Assembly: GCA_022572465.1 (NCBI GenBank) | Contig: JACZVV010000005.1 | Coordinates: forward strand, 1 to 59,724 | Origin: Chloroflexota bacterium | GTDB taxonomy: Bacteria > Chloroflexota > Dehalococcoidia > SHYB01 | Length of the DNA: 59,724 bases | Direction of reading: 5' to 3' | Part shown: in pieces, positions 1 to 8,009 of the stretch | Layout: every line of letters begins with the position of its first letter | Position numbering within the stretch: position 1 is the stretch's first letter | Made by a program: the position numbers and the translations under genes | Notes under the pieces: generated by a model | What the model was told of the DNA's origin: nothing | Seen by the model: only the letters and a program-made list of their open reading frames with translations | The model's database searches: none

Positions 1-304
1 TACGAAAGAGGGATGCGTGGTCTTCACGGCCGTGGACGGGTTCGATGCCCTGTCCAAGATCGCTGACCATCATCCCGACGTGATCTTTGTCGACATCATG
101 ATGCCCCGACTCGACGGTTATCAGACCTGCTCGCTGATAAAAAACAATAAGTTCTTTAAAGAGACGCCGGTCATCATGCTGTCAAGCAAAGACGGGTTAT
201 TCGACCGGGCCCGGGGTCGACTCGTCGGTTCCGAGCAGTACTTGACGAAGCCCTTCACCAAGGATGAGCTTCTCGATGCGATCCGGAGTCACACGTCCAG
301 ATGA
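1..304 (+). CDS. Response regulator receiver protein, PilG-like (5' end outside window)
   Basis: This is a single receiver domain whose beginning lies upstream of the window; the open frame runs in from base 2. The phosphoacceptor Asp is in VDIMMPRLDG and the conserved Lys is in the TKPF motif near the C-terminus. There is no output domain, so it should act as a diffusible phosphorelay protein. It lies 23 bp before a second receiver gene and a CheW-like gene, the order found in chemosensory systems that control type IV pili (pilG-pilH-pilI). That assignment rests on gene order and on the receiver-only architecture. A CheY-type role in another chemosensory pathway is the alternative. Confidence 0.8.
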   Translation, partial: TKEGCVVFTAVDGFDALSKIADHHPDVIFVDIMMPRLDGYQTCSLIKNNKFFKETPVIMLSSKDGLFDRARGRLVGSEQYLTKPFTKDELLDAIRSHTSR

Positions 305-327
305 GCTCACGCACCGGGTAGTCGATC

Positions 328-711
328 ATGGCGCTAGTAATGATCGTCGACGATTCGCCAACACAGATTCATATCATGAAGAAGGCTCTGGAGAAGCACG
401 GCTTCGACACGGTCTCTGCAACCAGCGGCGCCGAATGCATTGCTTTAGCCAGAGAGATGCGTCCGGACCGGATCTTGATGGATGTGGTCATGCCGGGCGT
501 GAACGGGTTCCAGGCGACGCGCGCCCTGACCCGAGACCCGTGCACTCAGTCGATCCCCGTAGTAATGGTGACATCGAAGAGTCAGGAGACTGACCGAATC
601 TGGGGGCTGCGTCAGGGTGCGGTGGACTATATCGTGAAGCCCGTCACTGCCGCGGCTCTCGTCGCGAAAGCTCACGAAGTGTTGCGTAGATCCGCCGGAG
701 GTCTCGTATGA
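328..711 (+). CDS. Response regulator receiver protein, PilH/CheY-like
   Basis: This is a 127-residue stand-alone receiver. The acidic pair is D8/D9, the phosphoacceptor is D52 (in LMDVVMPG), the conserved hydroxyl residue is T82 and the Lys is K104 (in VKPV), so all phosphorylation residues are present. It should be phosphorylated by a CheA/ChpA-type kinase that is not in the window. Its stop overlaps the CheW-like start as ATGA (708-711), so the two are probably translationally coupled. With the upstream receiver it forms a PilG/PilH-like pair; in pili systems such pairs have distinct roles in extension and retraction, but which one this is cannot be told here. Confidence 0.85.
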   Translation: MALVMIVDDSPTQIHIMKKALEKHGFDTVSATSGAECIALAREMRPDRILMDVVMPGVNGFQATRALTRDPCTQSIPVVMVTSKSQETDRIWGLRQGAVDYIVKPVTAAALVAKAHEVLRRSAGGLV

Positions 712-1091
712 CGCTCAGCGCGCTAAGCGACAGGCCCTTCGAGCTGCTGGTAGCCATGGAGCAGCGAGCTCGTGCTGTGATTGCGAGCCGTGAGGGCCGG
801 GACGAGCAGGCCGAGGAGTGGGTCGGCGTCGGCTTCAAGTTAGGCCAGGAACGATTCGTCACCGCGCGGAGTGATGTTCGAGAGGTACTCTCGGTTCCAC
901 CCGTAATCACCCGCGTTCCGGGCGCCCAGTCTTGGCTTCGCGGAATCGCTAACGTGCGAGGACAACTTATTACCATCGTTGATCTCAAGGCATTTCTTGG
1001 CGGCGGCGTCTCCATGACGCAAGGCCTCGCCGAGGCGGACCTCCTAGGTCCACCGTGGGCCACCGGCGCCGTCGCGTCCGACGTGAGGTAG
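708..1091 (+). CDS. CheW-like coupling protein, C-terminally truncated
   Basis: This is a 127-residue CheW-domain protein. Residues ~38-105 match the first half of the fold, including FKLGQERFVTA and the GIANVRGQLITIVDLKAFL stretch that is the family signature. CheW/PilI proteins are usually about 150-180 residues and continue with a second beta-barrel lobe. Here that lobe is absent, and residues after ~105 (GLAEADLLGPPW onward) look unrelated. No continuation is visible in the other forward frames downstream. A receptor gene (pilJ/mcp), which normally follows, is also missing. I infer a deletion or recombination breakpoint at about 1010-1090; the product may be non-functional. Confidence 0.7.
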   Translation: MTLSALSDRPFELLVAMEQRARAVIASREGRDEQAEEWVGVGFKLGQERFVTARSDVREVLSVPPVITRVPGAQSWLRGIANVRGQLITIVDLKAFLGGGVSMTQGLAEADLLGPPWATGAVASDVR

Positions 1092-1150
1092 CCTCCTCCG
1101 CTGCGACGCCATCCCTTGTGGAAGCCACCGTCACCGGTCGATGCGTATCC

Positions 1151-1178
1151 TTGACACTCGACCTCACGACACTAGAAT
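1151..1178 (+). promoter_or_regulatory. Sigma70-type promoter for the amidohydrolase pair
   Basis: TTGACA (1151-1156) and TAGAAT (1173-1178) are separated by 16 bp. Transcription would start near 1185 and give a ~140-nt leader before the Shine-Dalgarno AGGAGG at 1311-1316. The same box pair recurs elsewhere in the window. Confidence 0.6.
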
Positions 1179-1322
1179 GTACCCGTCAGAGGTTTCGCCG
1201 AACGGCAATCGGTCACACGGAAGGCCTCGCGGGCGCCCGAGAGACGACCGGCGGGTCGTTCGAACATCATCGGGCCCGGTGAGGACAGGCATCATCGGCC
1301 AGGGAAGCACAGGAGGGCGGAA

Positions 1323-2447
1323 TTGGAGTACAACCGGATTGACACCGACTCGCATATTCAAGAGAAGCCCGATACGTGGACCAGCCGGATGTCCAAGGCC
1401 AAATGGGGCGACCGCATACCGCACATCGAGGATCGGGACGGGGTAGAGCAGTGGATCATCGATGGAACGGCTACCGGATCGTTGGCGACCTGCCCAGCCG
1501 TGATGCCCGACAGGGTAACGTGGCCCACCAAATGGGACATGATCCCCGAGGGCGTCTACGAAGCCAACGGCCGAATGAAATATATGGACCACGACAAGAT
1601 CGATGCGGCGGTCATGTACCCCAATGTCACCGGCCCCAGCGGAGGAAGGTTCCAGAACATGGAGCCTGACCTCGAGGCGGACTGCGTCCGGGCGTACAAC
1701 GACGTGCAGACAGAGGAGTGGCTCGGCGTCAACCCGGACCGCTTCATCGCCATGACCGTCCCGCCCTATTCAGACATGGAGCGCATGATCGGCGAGGTGA
1801 CCTACAACGCCAACAATGGCCACAAGGGTGTCGTGCTGGTGGGGACGCCCCATATCAGGAATCTACCTCACTACAGCGATCGCTACTGGGACCCCCTGTG
1901 GCAGACGATCGTCGATTGCGGCATCATCGCCAGCGTCCACGGCTCGGGCGACGCGCCGCAGACGATGCGGCTCGACCAGCTGCCGGGGACGGAGTTCCGA
2001 AGGTCCTCCGCCGCCGTGGCAGCCACCGGCTTCACGATGCACCCTCAGTACCTCACCACCTTCCTTTTCGCGGGAGTGCTGGACCGCTTCCCAGACCTGA
2101 TCTTCGTGAGCGCGGAGACCGGCATCGGCTGGCTGCCCTGGCTGCTGGAGTCCTGCGACTATGCCTGGGAGAAGGGGCAGCTCTGGAATCACGGTCTCCC
2201 TACCCGGCCCAGCGAGCTCTTCCATCGTCATTGCTACGTCGACTTCTGGTACGAGCTGTCTGCAATCCAGGAGTACCGCTACGTGATTGGCGTGGACAGG
2301 ATCATGTGGGAGACCGACTTCCCCCACCCGACGGCTCTGTGGCCGGACACCGAGGCGTTTCTGCAGAAAGCCCTCGAAGGCGTCCCCGAGGACGAGCAGC
2401 GGATGATCCTCGTCGAGAATCCCAAAAAGGTTTACCACCTGGAATAG
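1323..2447 (+). CDS. Amidohydrolase-2 family metal-dependent hydrolase
   Basis: This 374-residue TIM-barrel protein belongs to the amidohydrolase-2 (PF04909) group, which includes ACMSD-like decarboxylases and hydrolases of ring-derived acids. The N-terminal metal motif is DTDSHIQE, a DxH variant of the usual HxH. A candidate His ligand follows in ASVHGSGD, and the catalytic Asp is in WETDFPHPT. The start is TTG at 1323, chosen because AGGAGG lies 6 bp upstream and the family N-terminus begins right there. It is followed 58 bp later by a paralogue on the same strand, probably in one transcript. The substrate cannot be deduced. Confidence 0.85.
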   Translation: MEYNRIDTDSHIQEKPDTWTSRMSKAKWGDRIPHIEDRDGVEQWIIDGTATGSLATCPAVMPDRVTWPTKWDMIPEGVYEANGRMKYMDHDKIDAAVMYPNVTGPSGGRFQNMEPDLEADCVRAYNDVQTEEWLGVNPDRFIAMTVPPYSDMERMIGEVTYNANNGHKGVVLVGTPHIRNLPHYSDRYWDPLWQTIVDCGIIASVHGSGDAPQTMRLDQLPGTEFRRSSAAVAATGFTMHPQYLTTFLFAGVLDRFPDLIFVSAETGIGWLPWLLESCDYAWEKGQLWNHGLPTRPSELFHRHCYVDFWYELSAIQEYRYVIGVDRIMWETDFPHPTALWPDTEAFLQKALEGVPEDEQRMILVENPKKVYHLE

Positions 2448-2505
2448 GGACCATCGAGAGAATTCCATAGCGCGCATAGCTTGTCGTAGGCAGCAGGGAG
2501 GACTC

Positions 2506-3669
2506 ATGGCTCCGGGGTTCAAGCTCATCTCGGCGGACGATCACGTTCAAGAGCCGCCCGACCTCTGGTTGGAACGTCTGTCGAAAACGAAATGGGGCGA
2601 CCGGATACCCCATGTCGCGATGCAGCCCGGCGGCGTCGAGCGCTGGGTCCTAAACGGCAAGGTCGTCGATAATCGGGCCGGCGCCGTGACGCCCGTCGCG
2701 CGGGTGGGCGCGCTCCTGTCTGACCCATACGCCGACCCGCCGACCTGGTCGGACGTGCCGAAAGCGGCCTACGAGCCAGCCGAGCGCCTGAAAGCGATGG
2801 ACCGGGATGGAGTCGACGTCCAGGTGTTGTATCCAGGCACCGCCGGCGTCAGCGGCGAGTTCTTGGCCGCCATCGAGGACCCCGAGCTGGAGCTGGCGTG
2901 CGTTCAGGCGTACAACGACTGGCTGATCGATACCTGGGCCGCCTCCAGCGACCGTTTCGTTACCCAGTGCCTCGTGCCCGTGACCTCCGTCGAAGCGGCG
3001 GCGACCGAGATGGAGCGAGCCATCGGCAAGGGCCACAAGGGCGTCGCGATGCCCGCCGCGCCCTGGCGCATCAACGAAGGCTCAACCCATCTCTATGACC
3101 CTGAGTGGGACCCTTTCTGGGCCAAGGCCGAGGAGCTGGACGTTCCAATCGCGTTTCATTCGGGCAGCGCCCCGAACATTCTGTTGCAAGTCTACGAAGG
3201 CCTCGATCCGCATGTGGCCAAGGCCTTCGATCTCGTGCGGCAGCCGACCAGCACCGGCATGGTGCTCGGCAGGTTCCTGTTCTCAGGGATCGGCGAGCGC
3301 TTCCCCAACGTCAAGTTCGTGTTCGCTTCCGGCGGCATCGACTGGATGGCGTTCTTGCTCGAAGTGGCCGACCACGAATGGGAGCGGATCTGCATGAAGG
3401 GCGCCCAGCCCTACGAGATGGATACGGCGCCCAGCGACATCTTCCACCGGCAGTGCCATGTGACGACGTGGTTCGAGCAGGTTGGCCTGCGGATGCGTGG
3501 TCTCATCGGCGTGAACAACATCTTGTGGGCCAGCGAGTTCCCACTGGAGACCTCCACCTACCCTAACTCGGTGGCGACGGTCGAGAAGAATTTTAAAGAC
3601 GTTCCGCGGGACGAGCGCGAAAAGATCACGTCGGGCAACACCAAGGCCCTGTACAAGATCGCTAGATGA
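2506..3669 (+). CDS. Amidohydrolase-2 family protein with altered active site
   Basis: This 387-residue paralogue of the preceding gene starts at ATG 2506 with AGGGAGGA just upstream. The N-terminal motif is SADDHVQEPPDLW, and the shared KWGDRIPH segment follows at ~29-36. A candidate metal-ligand His is in AFHSGSAPN. At the C-terminal strand, where family members have W(A/G)SD(F/Y)PH, this protein has WASEFPLET: the catalytic Asp is Glu and the next His is Leu. It may therefore have changed chemistry or lost activity. The frame is intact and the domain full length, so I treat it as a real protein. Confidence 0.83.
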   Translation: MAPGFKLISADDHVQEPPDLWLERLSKTKWGDRIPHVAMQPGGVERWVLNGKVVDNRAGAVTPVARVGALLSDPYADPPTWSDVPKAAYEPAERLKAMDRDGVDVQVLYPGTAGVSGEFLAAIEDPELELACVQAYNDWLIDTWAASSDRFVTQCLVPVTSVEAAATEMERAIGKGHKGVAMPAAPWRINEGSTHLYDPEWDPFWAKAEELDVPIAFHSGSAPNILLQVYEGLDPHVAKAFDLVRQPTSTGMVLGRFLFSGIGERFPNVKFVFASGGIDWMAFLLEVADHEWERICMKGAQPYEMDTAPSDIFHRQCHVTTWFEQVGLRMRGLIGVNNILWASEFPLETSTYPNSVATVEKNFKDVPRDEREKITSGNTKALYKIAR

Positions 3670-3683
3670 TCATGGAGCGGCGG

Positions 3684-4127
3684 TCAGCTTAGCCTGACCA
3701 CGTCGGAGCGTTCCGGCTCCCAGTCTGGATTGGGCGGCAGGTCGACCGGGTCCCACTCCCGCAGCTCGATGGCCAGCCCCGACGGGTCCCGGATCACGGC
3801 CTGCCGTCCGCCGAAGGAGAACGCGGGCGCCGGGTCGTTGACCACCTCGACGCCCAAGCTCTTGAGCTGGGCCACCGTGCTGTCGAGATCGTCGACCGCC
3901 AGTCCCAACGGACGGGCCTCCGTGCCCAAGAACTCCCCTTCGTGCGAGGGTTGCACCAGCTCCAGCAGCATGTCTCCCAGGCCGACGTAGGAGAGCTGGC
4001 GGCGGCGGTCCGGCGGACCGAACTCCAACCTTCGCACGAGGCGGAACCCCAGGACCCGCGTGTAAAAGTCGATGCTTCGCCCCATATCCTTGGCAACAAC
4101 ATGAACGTGGTCGACCCGCTTGATCAT
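3684..4127 (-). CDS. VOC (glyoxalase/bleomycin resistance) family protein
   Basis: This 147-residue protein has two beta-alpha-beta-beta-beta modules typical of the vicinal oxygen chelate fold. The first module has the VDHVHVVAKDM His ligand and the MLLELVQ Glu; the second ends in GLAIELREWD with the final Glu. The position that usually supplies the second His reads LGLAVDDLD, so one ligand appears to be missing. The start is ATG at 4127, with GAGGAGG 7 bp upstream; longer open frame exists upstream but lacks family similarity. The luciferase-like gene upstream on the same strand ends 49 bp away, suggesting co-transcription. The substrate is unknown. Confidence 0.85.
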   Translation of the reverse strand: MIKRVDHVHVVAKDMGRSIDFYTRVLGFRLVRRLEFGPPDRRRQLSYVGLGDMLLELVQPSHEGEFLGTEARPLGLAVDDLDSTVAQLKSLGVEVVNDPAPAFSFGGRQAVIRDPSGLAIELREWDPVDLPPNPDWEPERSDVVRLS

Positions 4128-4176
4128 TCGAGTCCTCCTCTGCCGTGGCTCTTGGCCCAACGGCCGGGCACGGCCG

Positions 4177-5211
4177 CTAGGCCGGGAAATGCGACATGAC
4201 TTCTTTGGCGAAAAGCTCCATCGAGCGCATCGCCTTGGCGTGAGGCAGCCCGCCGAAGCAAAAGTTGCCTCCGAAGTAGTCGACGCCCTCCTGGTCCCGT
4301 ACCGCTTCGATTTGACGCCGCACCTTCTCTGGCGTTCCAAAGAACGCTTTGTCATTGAACAGGTCGTCGTACCGGACCGACGGCGACCGGCGACTCCTTA
4401 GCCAATCGTCGAGGCTGCGGCCATCCTCTCCGCCCTCCAGCCTCTGCCATTCGAGACACTCCCACACCCAAACCAGGTGCTCCTCGGTGTCTCTGCGCGC
4501 CTGCTCCTCCGACTCGGCCACGTAGACGTAGCGGAAAAACGGCATCTGCGAGGCGTCTGGGCTCTTGCCGCGCTTCGCCGCGATATCGACAAACTGGCGC
4601 CGCTGCCGAATCGCCACGGCCGTATCCGGCAAAACGCCGGTCATGAACTGCATGCCACGGTCGGCGGCGCGCGCCATGCTCCAAGGGTTGCGCACCGCGG
4701 CATACAGCGGCGGGTGAGGCTGCTGCACCGGCCTGGGCGAGAGACTGAGGTCGTTCACCGTAAAGAATCTGCCCTCTTTCGAGAAGACTGGAGCGGTCCA
4801 TAGGCCGACGACCATGTCCACCACCTCGAGGAATCGATCGCGGCTTTCATCCATATCGATGCCGAACGCGCGAAGCTCGACAGGCCCGCCGCTGCCGACG
4901 CCGAAATCGAGCCTGCCGTCGCTGAGGACGTCCAGCGTGGCGGTCTCCTCGGCGATCAGCAATGGGTTTCGTATCGGGGCGATGACGATCGCGGTGCCGA
5001 GTCTGATCCGCTCGGTCCTGGCGGCGATATGGGTGGCCAAGAGGAGCGAGGAGGAGGCGAGGCCGTAGCGCGAGAAGTGGTGCTCGGCCAGCCAAGCGGC
5101 ATGAAAACCAAGCGCTTCGGCGAGCTGCACTTGCTCCGACGTCTCGCGGAAGACCTGGCCGTGGGAAGCGCCGGTTGGCCATGGCACATGATGGAAGAGG
5201 GCGAATTTCAT
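4177..5211 (-). CDS. LLM-class flavin-dependent oxidoreductase
   Basis: This 344-residue luciferase-like monooxygenase has a TIM-barrel fold. Recognisable segments are EQVQLAEALGFHAAWLAEHH, the RLGTAIVIAPIRNPLLIAEE strand-helix and DGRLDFGVGSGG, all standard for the FMN/F420-dependent luciferase family. Length is normal for the family. Members oxidise or hydroxylate small organic substrates with FMNH2, supplied by a separate reductase, or with F420; the sequence does not settle which. It precedes the VOC gene on the minus strand. Nothing specific about the substrate can be read. Confidence 0.88.
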   Translation of the reverse strand: MKFALFHHVPWPTGASHGQVFRETSEQVQLAEALGFHAAWLAEHHFSRYGLASSSLLLATHIAARTERIRLGTAIVIAPIRNPLLIAEETATLDVLSDGRLDFGVGSGGPVELRAFGIDMDESRDRFLEVVDMVVGLWTAPVFSKEGRFFTVNDLSLSPRPVQQPHPPLYAAVRNPWSMARAADRGMQFMTGVLPDTAVAIRQRRQFVDIAAKRGKSPDASQMPFFRYVYVAESEEQARRDTEEHLVWVWECLEWQRLEGGEDGRSLDDWLRSRRSPSVRYDDLFNDKAFFGTPEKVRRQIEAVRDQEGVDYFGGNFCFGGLPHAKAMRSMELFAKEVMSHFPA

Positions 5212-5285
5212 ATCCCTGGGACCTCACAACCCCTGAAGCGCGAGGCGATACTACATCAGCAGTTGGATGGAGTCGAGCCCGGGCC

Positions 5286-6227
5286 TCAACCGGCTGGAAG
5301 ATGCCCCGCGTACCAGTCGATGATCTCCGAACCGTTGGCGGCCCACACGCCGGGGTGGGAGAGCATGTAGCCCAACGCGTCGTCCAGGCAGCCGATGCGG
5401 AAGGCCTGGCCTATCAGCCACGGATGCAAGTTCAGCGCCAGCAGCCGCCCGTTCGTTGCCCCATCCTCGTAAAGCGCATCGAACGTCTCTTTCAGCACCG
5501 TGCTGTACTGGTCGATGTCGATGCGGCGGTCCCAGAGGGCGTCCACATCGTCGAGCGGGTAGGTAATGGGTAGCGCGTAGAGCTCCCCACGCGTGACGTT
5601 CATGGCATAGGGCTGCTCGTCGTTGACCCAGTCGCACACGTAGCGAAAGCCCGCCTCGGCCAGCAAACCCGGCGTCCTCGTTGACTCCCCGTACTCGGGA
5701 CCCAGCCAGCCTTTGGGCGCCTGGCCGGTTGCACGGGTCAGCGATTCCACGCACGTTCGGATATAGTCTCGCTCTTCCTGTTCCGGCATCTCGTTGGTGA
5801 TCATCCGGCTGACCGATATGCCATGCCCGATGATCTCGCTGCCTCGGCCGAGGCAGTGGCGCACCAGAAACGGATAGTTCTCGGCGGTGAGGACGTCCAT
5901 GGCGACCGTCGGCGCGATTCCGTGTTTGCTCAGCACGTCCAGGACACGAAAGATTCCGACCCGGTGTCCATACTCCCGGTGGGACCAACGGGTGATGTCG
6001 GGGAAGGGGCGGTTCCCGTAGCCGCCGGACAGGGTAGGGGACTGGTAGCTGCCCTCCGGCTGCCGCCACTCCACGTGCTCCAGGTTGACGATGACGCACA
6101 GGGCCAGCCGGGCGCCGTTCGGCCACCTCAGCGCCGGCCGCCGGCCGTCGAACGGCTGGTAGTCGTGGTGCGGGTGGTCCATGCCGCGACGCATTTGCGG
6201 GACGACGTAGCCGCGGTCTACAGCCAT
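5286..6227 (-). CDS. Polysaccharide deacetylase-family protein, PuuE allantoinase-like
   Basis: This 313-residue NodB-fold (CE4) protein is of the cofactor-independent allantoinase/PuuE type. Typical segments are YGHRVGIFRVLDVLSKHGI, GRGSEIIGHGISVSRM, APKGWLGPEYGES, ADWVNDEQ-like CDWVNDEQPY, and LNLHPWLIGQAFRI with the C-terminal His. PuuE-type proteins hydrolyse C-N bonds of ureides or related amides, so an amidase-type role is more likely than cell-wall deacetylation. The start is ATG 6227, supported by GGGAGGCG upstream. A 23-residue longer version from 6296 overlaps the preceding gene and lacks similarity. It lies directly downstream of a paralogue. Confidence 0.83.
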   Translation of the reverse strand: MAVDRGYVVPQMRRGMDHPHHDYQPFDGRRPALRWPNGARLALCVIVNLEHVEWRQPEGSYQSPTLSGGYGNRPFPDITRWSHREYGHRVGIFRVLDVLSKHGIAPTVAMDVLTAENYPFLVRHCLGRGSEIIGHGISVSRMITNEMPEQEERDYIRTCVESLTRATGQAPKGWLGPEYGESTRTPGLLAEAGFRYVCDWVNDEQPYAMNVTRGELYALPITYPLDDVDALWDRRIDIDQYSTVLKETFDALYEDGATNGRLLALNLHPWLIGQAFRIGCLDDALGYMLSHPGVWAANGSEIIDWYAGHLPAG

Positions 6228-6231
6228 GCCA

Positions 6232-6264
6232 TCGCCTCCCAAAACGCCCTCGCCTCCCAAAACG
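6232..6264. repeat. Two 15-bp direct repeats containing duplicated Shine-Dalgarno sequence
   Basis: TCGCCTCCCAAAACG occurs at 6232-6246 and again at 6250-6264 (period 18 bp). On the minus strand each copy provides GGGAGG just ahead of the start at 6227. It is a small local duplication between the two deacetylase genes. Confidence 0.6.
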
Positions 6265-6288
6265 ATCGAATGGGGCCGGCGGCGCGTC

Positions 6289-7197
6289 TCACACATTCAC
6301 CTTTGCCGCGTGAGCTACCGCCTGGTCGTAGTAGTTGGCCAGGTAGTACTCGGCAATCTCGTCGGTGGTCGCTTGCCAGACGCCGTCGTGGGACATGATG
6401 TAATTCAGGATCTCGTCCAGGTACTTGATCCTGTGGGGCCGGCCGATGACGAACGGGTGAATAGCGAAACACATCAGCCGGCCATTCTCCTCACCCTCCT
6501 TGTACAGCTGGTCGAACTGGGCCTTGCAAATTCTGGCGAAGTAGTCGGCTTCGAAGTGACTGCTGATGAGGGGGACGTCGTTCAGCTCGCCGGTGTAGGG
6601 GATGCACACGAACCTGCCCGACCTGGTCTTGATGGGCACGGGATGGTCGTCGAACTTCCAGTCGGTCTGGTAGAGAAAGCCCGCCTCCGCCAGCAGGTCG
6701 GGGGTCCGCTCCGTGTTGGAGGCGGCGGGGCCCGACTGGCCTCGAATCTCCCGGCCGCCGGTCAGCCGCCGGAAGCTCTCGCGGATCTCGAAGTAGAACT
6801 CCCGCTCTTGCTCCTCGGAGAAATCGCTGATGTAGCGGGTGTTGTAGAAGCCGTGGTTCACGAAGGCCCAGTCCCGCTGGAGCATGGCCTCGGCGATCTC
6901 CGGGAAGTGGGCCAGCACTCCGATGTTGAGGGTCGTGGAGCATTTGATCTTGTACCGGTCCAGCACCTCCAGCATCCGCCAGAAGCCGACACGATTGCCG
7001 TAGTCGCGCAGCGAGTACTGCTGCACGTCGGGAGCAGGGGTGCGCGGCCAGGGATTCCGGACGCCGGCCGGCGGAAGATACTCGTAGTGCTCGACGTTGG
7101 GCGCCACCCACAGGGCCACGCGGGCGTTGCCGGGCCACCGGATGATGGGGCGGTCCACCATGGGCAAGTAAGCTACACGGTCTGGAGGCAGCGGCAT
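6289..7197 (-). CDS. Polysaccharide deacetylase-family protein, PuuE-like paralogue
   Basis: This 302-residue CE4/NodB-fold protein is related to the downstream gene. Shared landmarks are RWPGNARVALWVAPNVEHYE, YGNRVGFWRMLEVLDRYKI, FVNHGFYNTRYISDF and FAIHPFVIGRPHRIKYLD. The metal-type Asp-Asp/His-x4-His constellation of true chitin deacetylases is not evident, which fits the cofactor-independent PuuE branch. The start is ATG 7197, with GGAGG about 9 bp upstream. The two genes form a minus-strand pair separated by 61 bp. A pair acting on related ureide or amide substrates is my inference. Confidence 0.83.
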   Translation of the reverse strand: MPLPPDRVAYLPMVDRPIIRWPGNARVALWVAPNVEHYEYLPPAGVRNPWPRTPAPDVQQYSLRDYGNRVGFWRMLEVLDRYKIKCSTTLNIGVLAHFPEIAEAMLQRDWAFVNHGFYNTRYISDFSEEQEREFYFEIRESFRRLTGGREIRGQSGPAASNTERTPDLLAEAGFLYQTDWKFDDHPVPIKTRSGRFVCIPYTGELNDVPLISSHFEADYFARICKAQFDQLYKEGEENGRLMCFAIHPFVIGRPHRIKYLDEILNYIMSHDGVWQATTDEIAEYYLANYYDQAVAHAAKVNV

Positions 7198-7317
7198 GGG
7201 TCAACACCTCCACGGACGAGCGCTCGGTCCGGCGTCGAGCGTCGCGCTGGGAATCACGGCCGGATACTACCACACCGCGGACGGCGGCCCGGCGATGCGC
7301 ACCAGACGAGCGGCACG

Positions 7318-7494
7318 TCATTCCTCGTGGTCGGACCAGTCGAAGGCGTCGCCGGTGATGGACTGGAACGGGCCGTGGAACAAGCGCTTGACGGCGGCCC
7401 CGAAGTCGTTGACACGCCCGGCCGCTCTCCACTCGGGCGTCTTGTCCCTGAGGTCCTGGACCATCTCCAGGGGATCGCCGTCCAGGTAGTACAC
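7318..7494 (-). CDS. Small hypothetical protein
   Basis: This is a candidate 58-residue protein starting at GTG 7494, containing YYLDGDPLEMVQDLRDK and ending in FDWSDHEE. It is acidic, with no membrane segment or signal peptide. The open frame extends upstream to 7581, but the residues there are Arg-rich and would overlap the start region of the divergent DUF35 gene. No clear Shine-Dalgarno is present. Amino-acid composition and the lack of a better frame favour coding. I do not recognise a family. Confidence 0.42.
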   Translation of the reverse strand: MYYLDGDPLEMVQDLRDKTPEWRAAGRVNDFGAAVKRLFHGPFQSITGDAFDWSDHEE

Positions 7495-7556
7495 GCGAAT
7501 CGAGCGGCGTGCGGATACGGCAGGCGAGCTATAATACCGGCGGAGGTTTCGCCAGC

Positions 7557-7970
7557 ATGCCAAAACCGGTCCCGGCGCCAAGTGAGCTTACCAAGCCTTT
7601 CTGGGACGCCGTCGACAGCCGCCGGCTGGTGATCCAGCGGTGCCAGGGGTGCCGGCGCTACCACCATCCGCCGGTGGAGCTCTGCGCCAAGTGCCTATCG
7701 TCCGACCTGGCGTTCGAGCCGGTCAGCGGCCGGGGCAGCATCTATAGCTTCACCATCACGCACGACGCCCGGCAGCCCGCCTTCGCTGAGATTCAGCCGT
7801 ATACCGTGGCCGTCGTGGAGCTCGAGGAGCAGCCGGGGCTGTACATGCTCAGCAACATCCCCGGCGTGCCCACCGGCGACGTCAAATCAGGGATGCCGGT
7901 AGAAGTAACGTTCGAAGAGGTGGTCCCGGGCCGGTTCATCCCCCAGTTTCAGCCGTCGCGCCGCCGCTGA
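7557..7970 (+). CDS. Zn-ribbon/OB-fold protein (DUF35), thiolase partner
   Basis: This 137-residue two-domain protein has an N-terminal rubredoxin-like zinc ribbon (CQGC ... CAKC) after the helix TKPFWDAVDSRRLVIQRC, followed by an OB fold that includes GRGSIYSFTITH. DUF35 proteins bind thiolase-superfamily enzymes; examples are the archaeal HMG-CoA synthase complex and the actinobacterial steroid aldolase Ltp2-ChsH2. The start is ATG 7557, with GGAGG at 7542-7546; a longer frame from 7509 has no similarity. The thiolase-like partner begins 39 bp downstream. A TATAAT at 7530-7535 may be the -10 box, though no good -35 is seen. Confidence 0.88.
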   Translation: MPKPVPAPSELTKPFWDAVDSRRLVIQRCQGCRRYHHPPVELCAKCLSSDLAFEPVSGRGSIYSFTITHDARQPAFAEIQPYTVAVVELEEQPGLYMLSNIPGVPTGDVKSGMPVEVTFEEVVPGRFIPQFQPSRRR

Positions 7971-8009
7971 GGTGAGTCCGAGACCATCGCTCGAAGGACG
8001 GGAGCTTCC

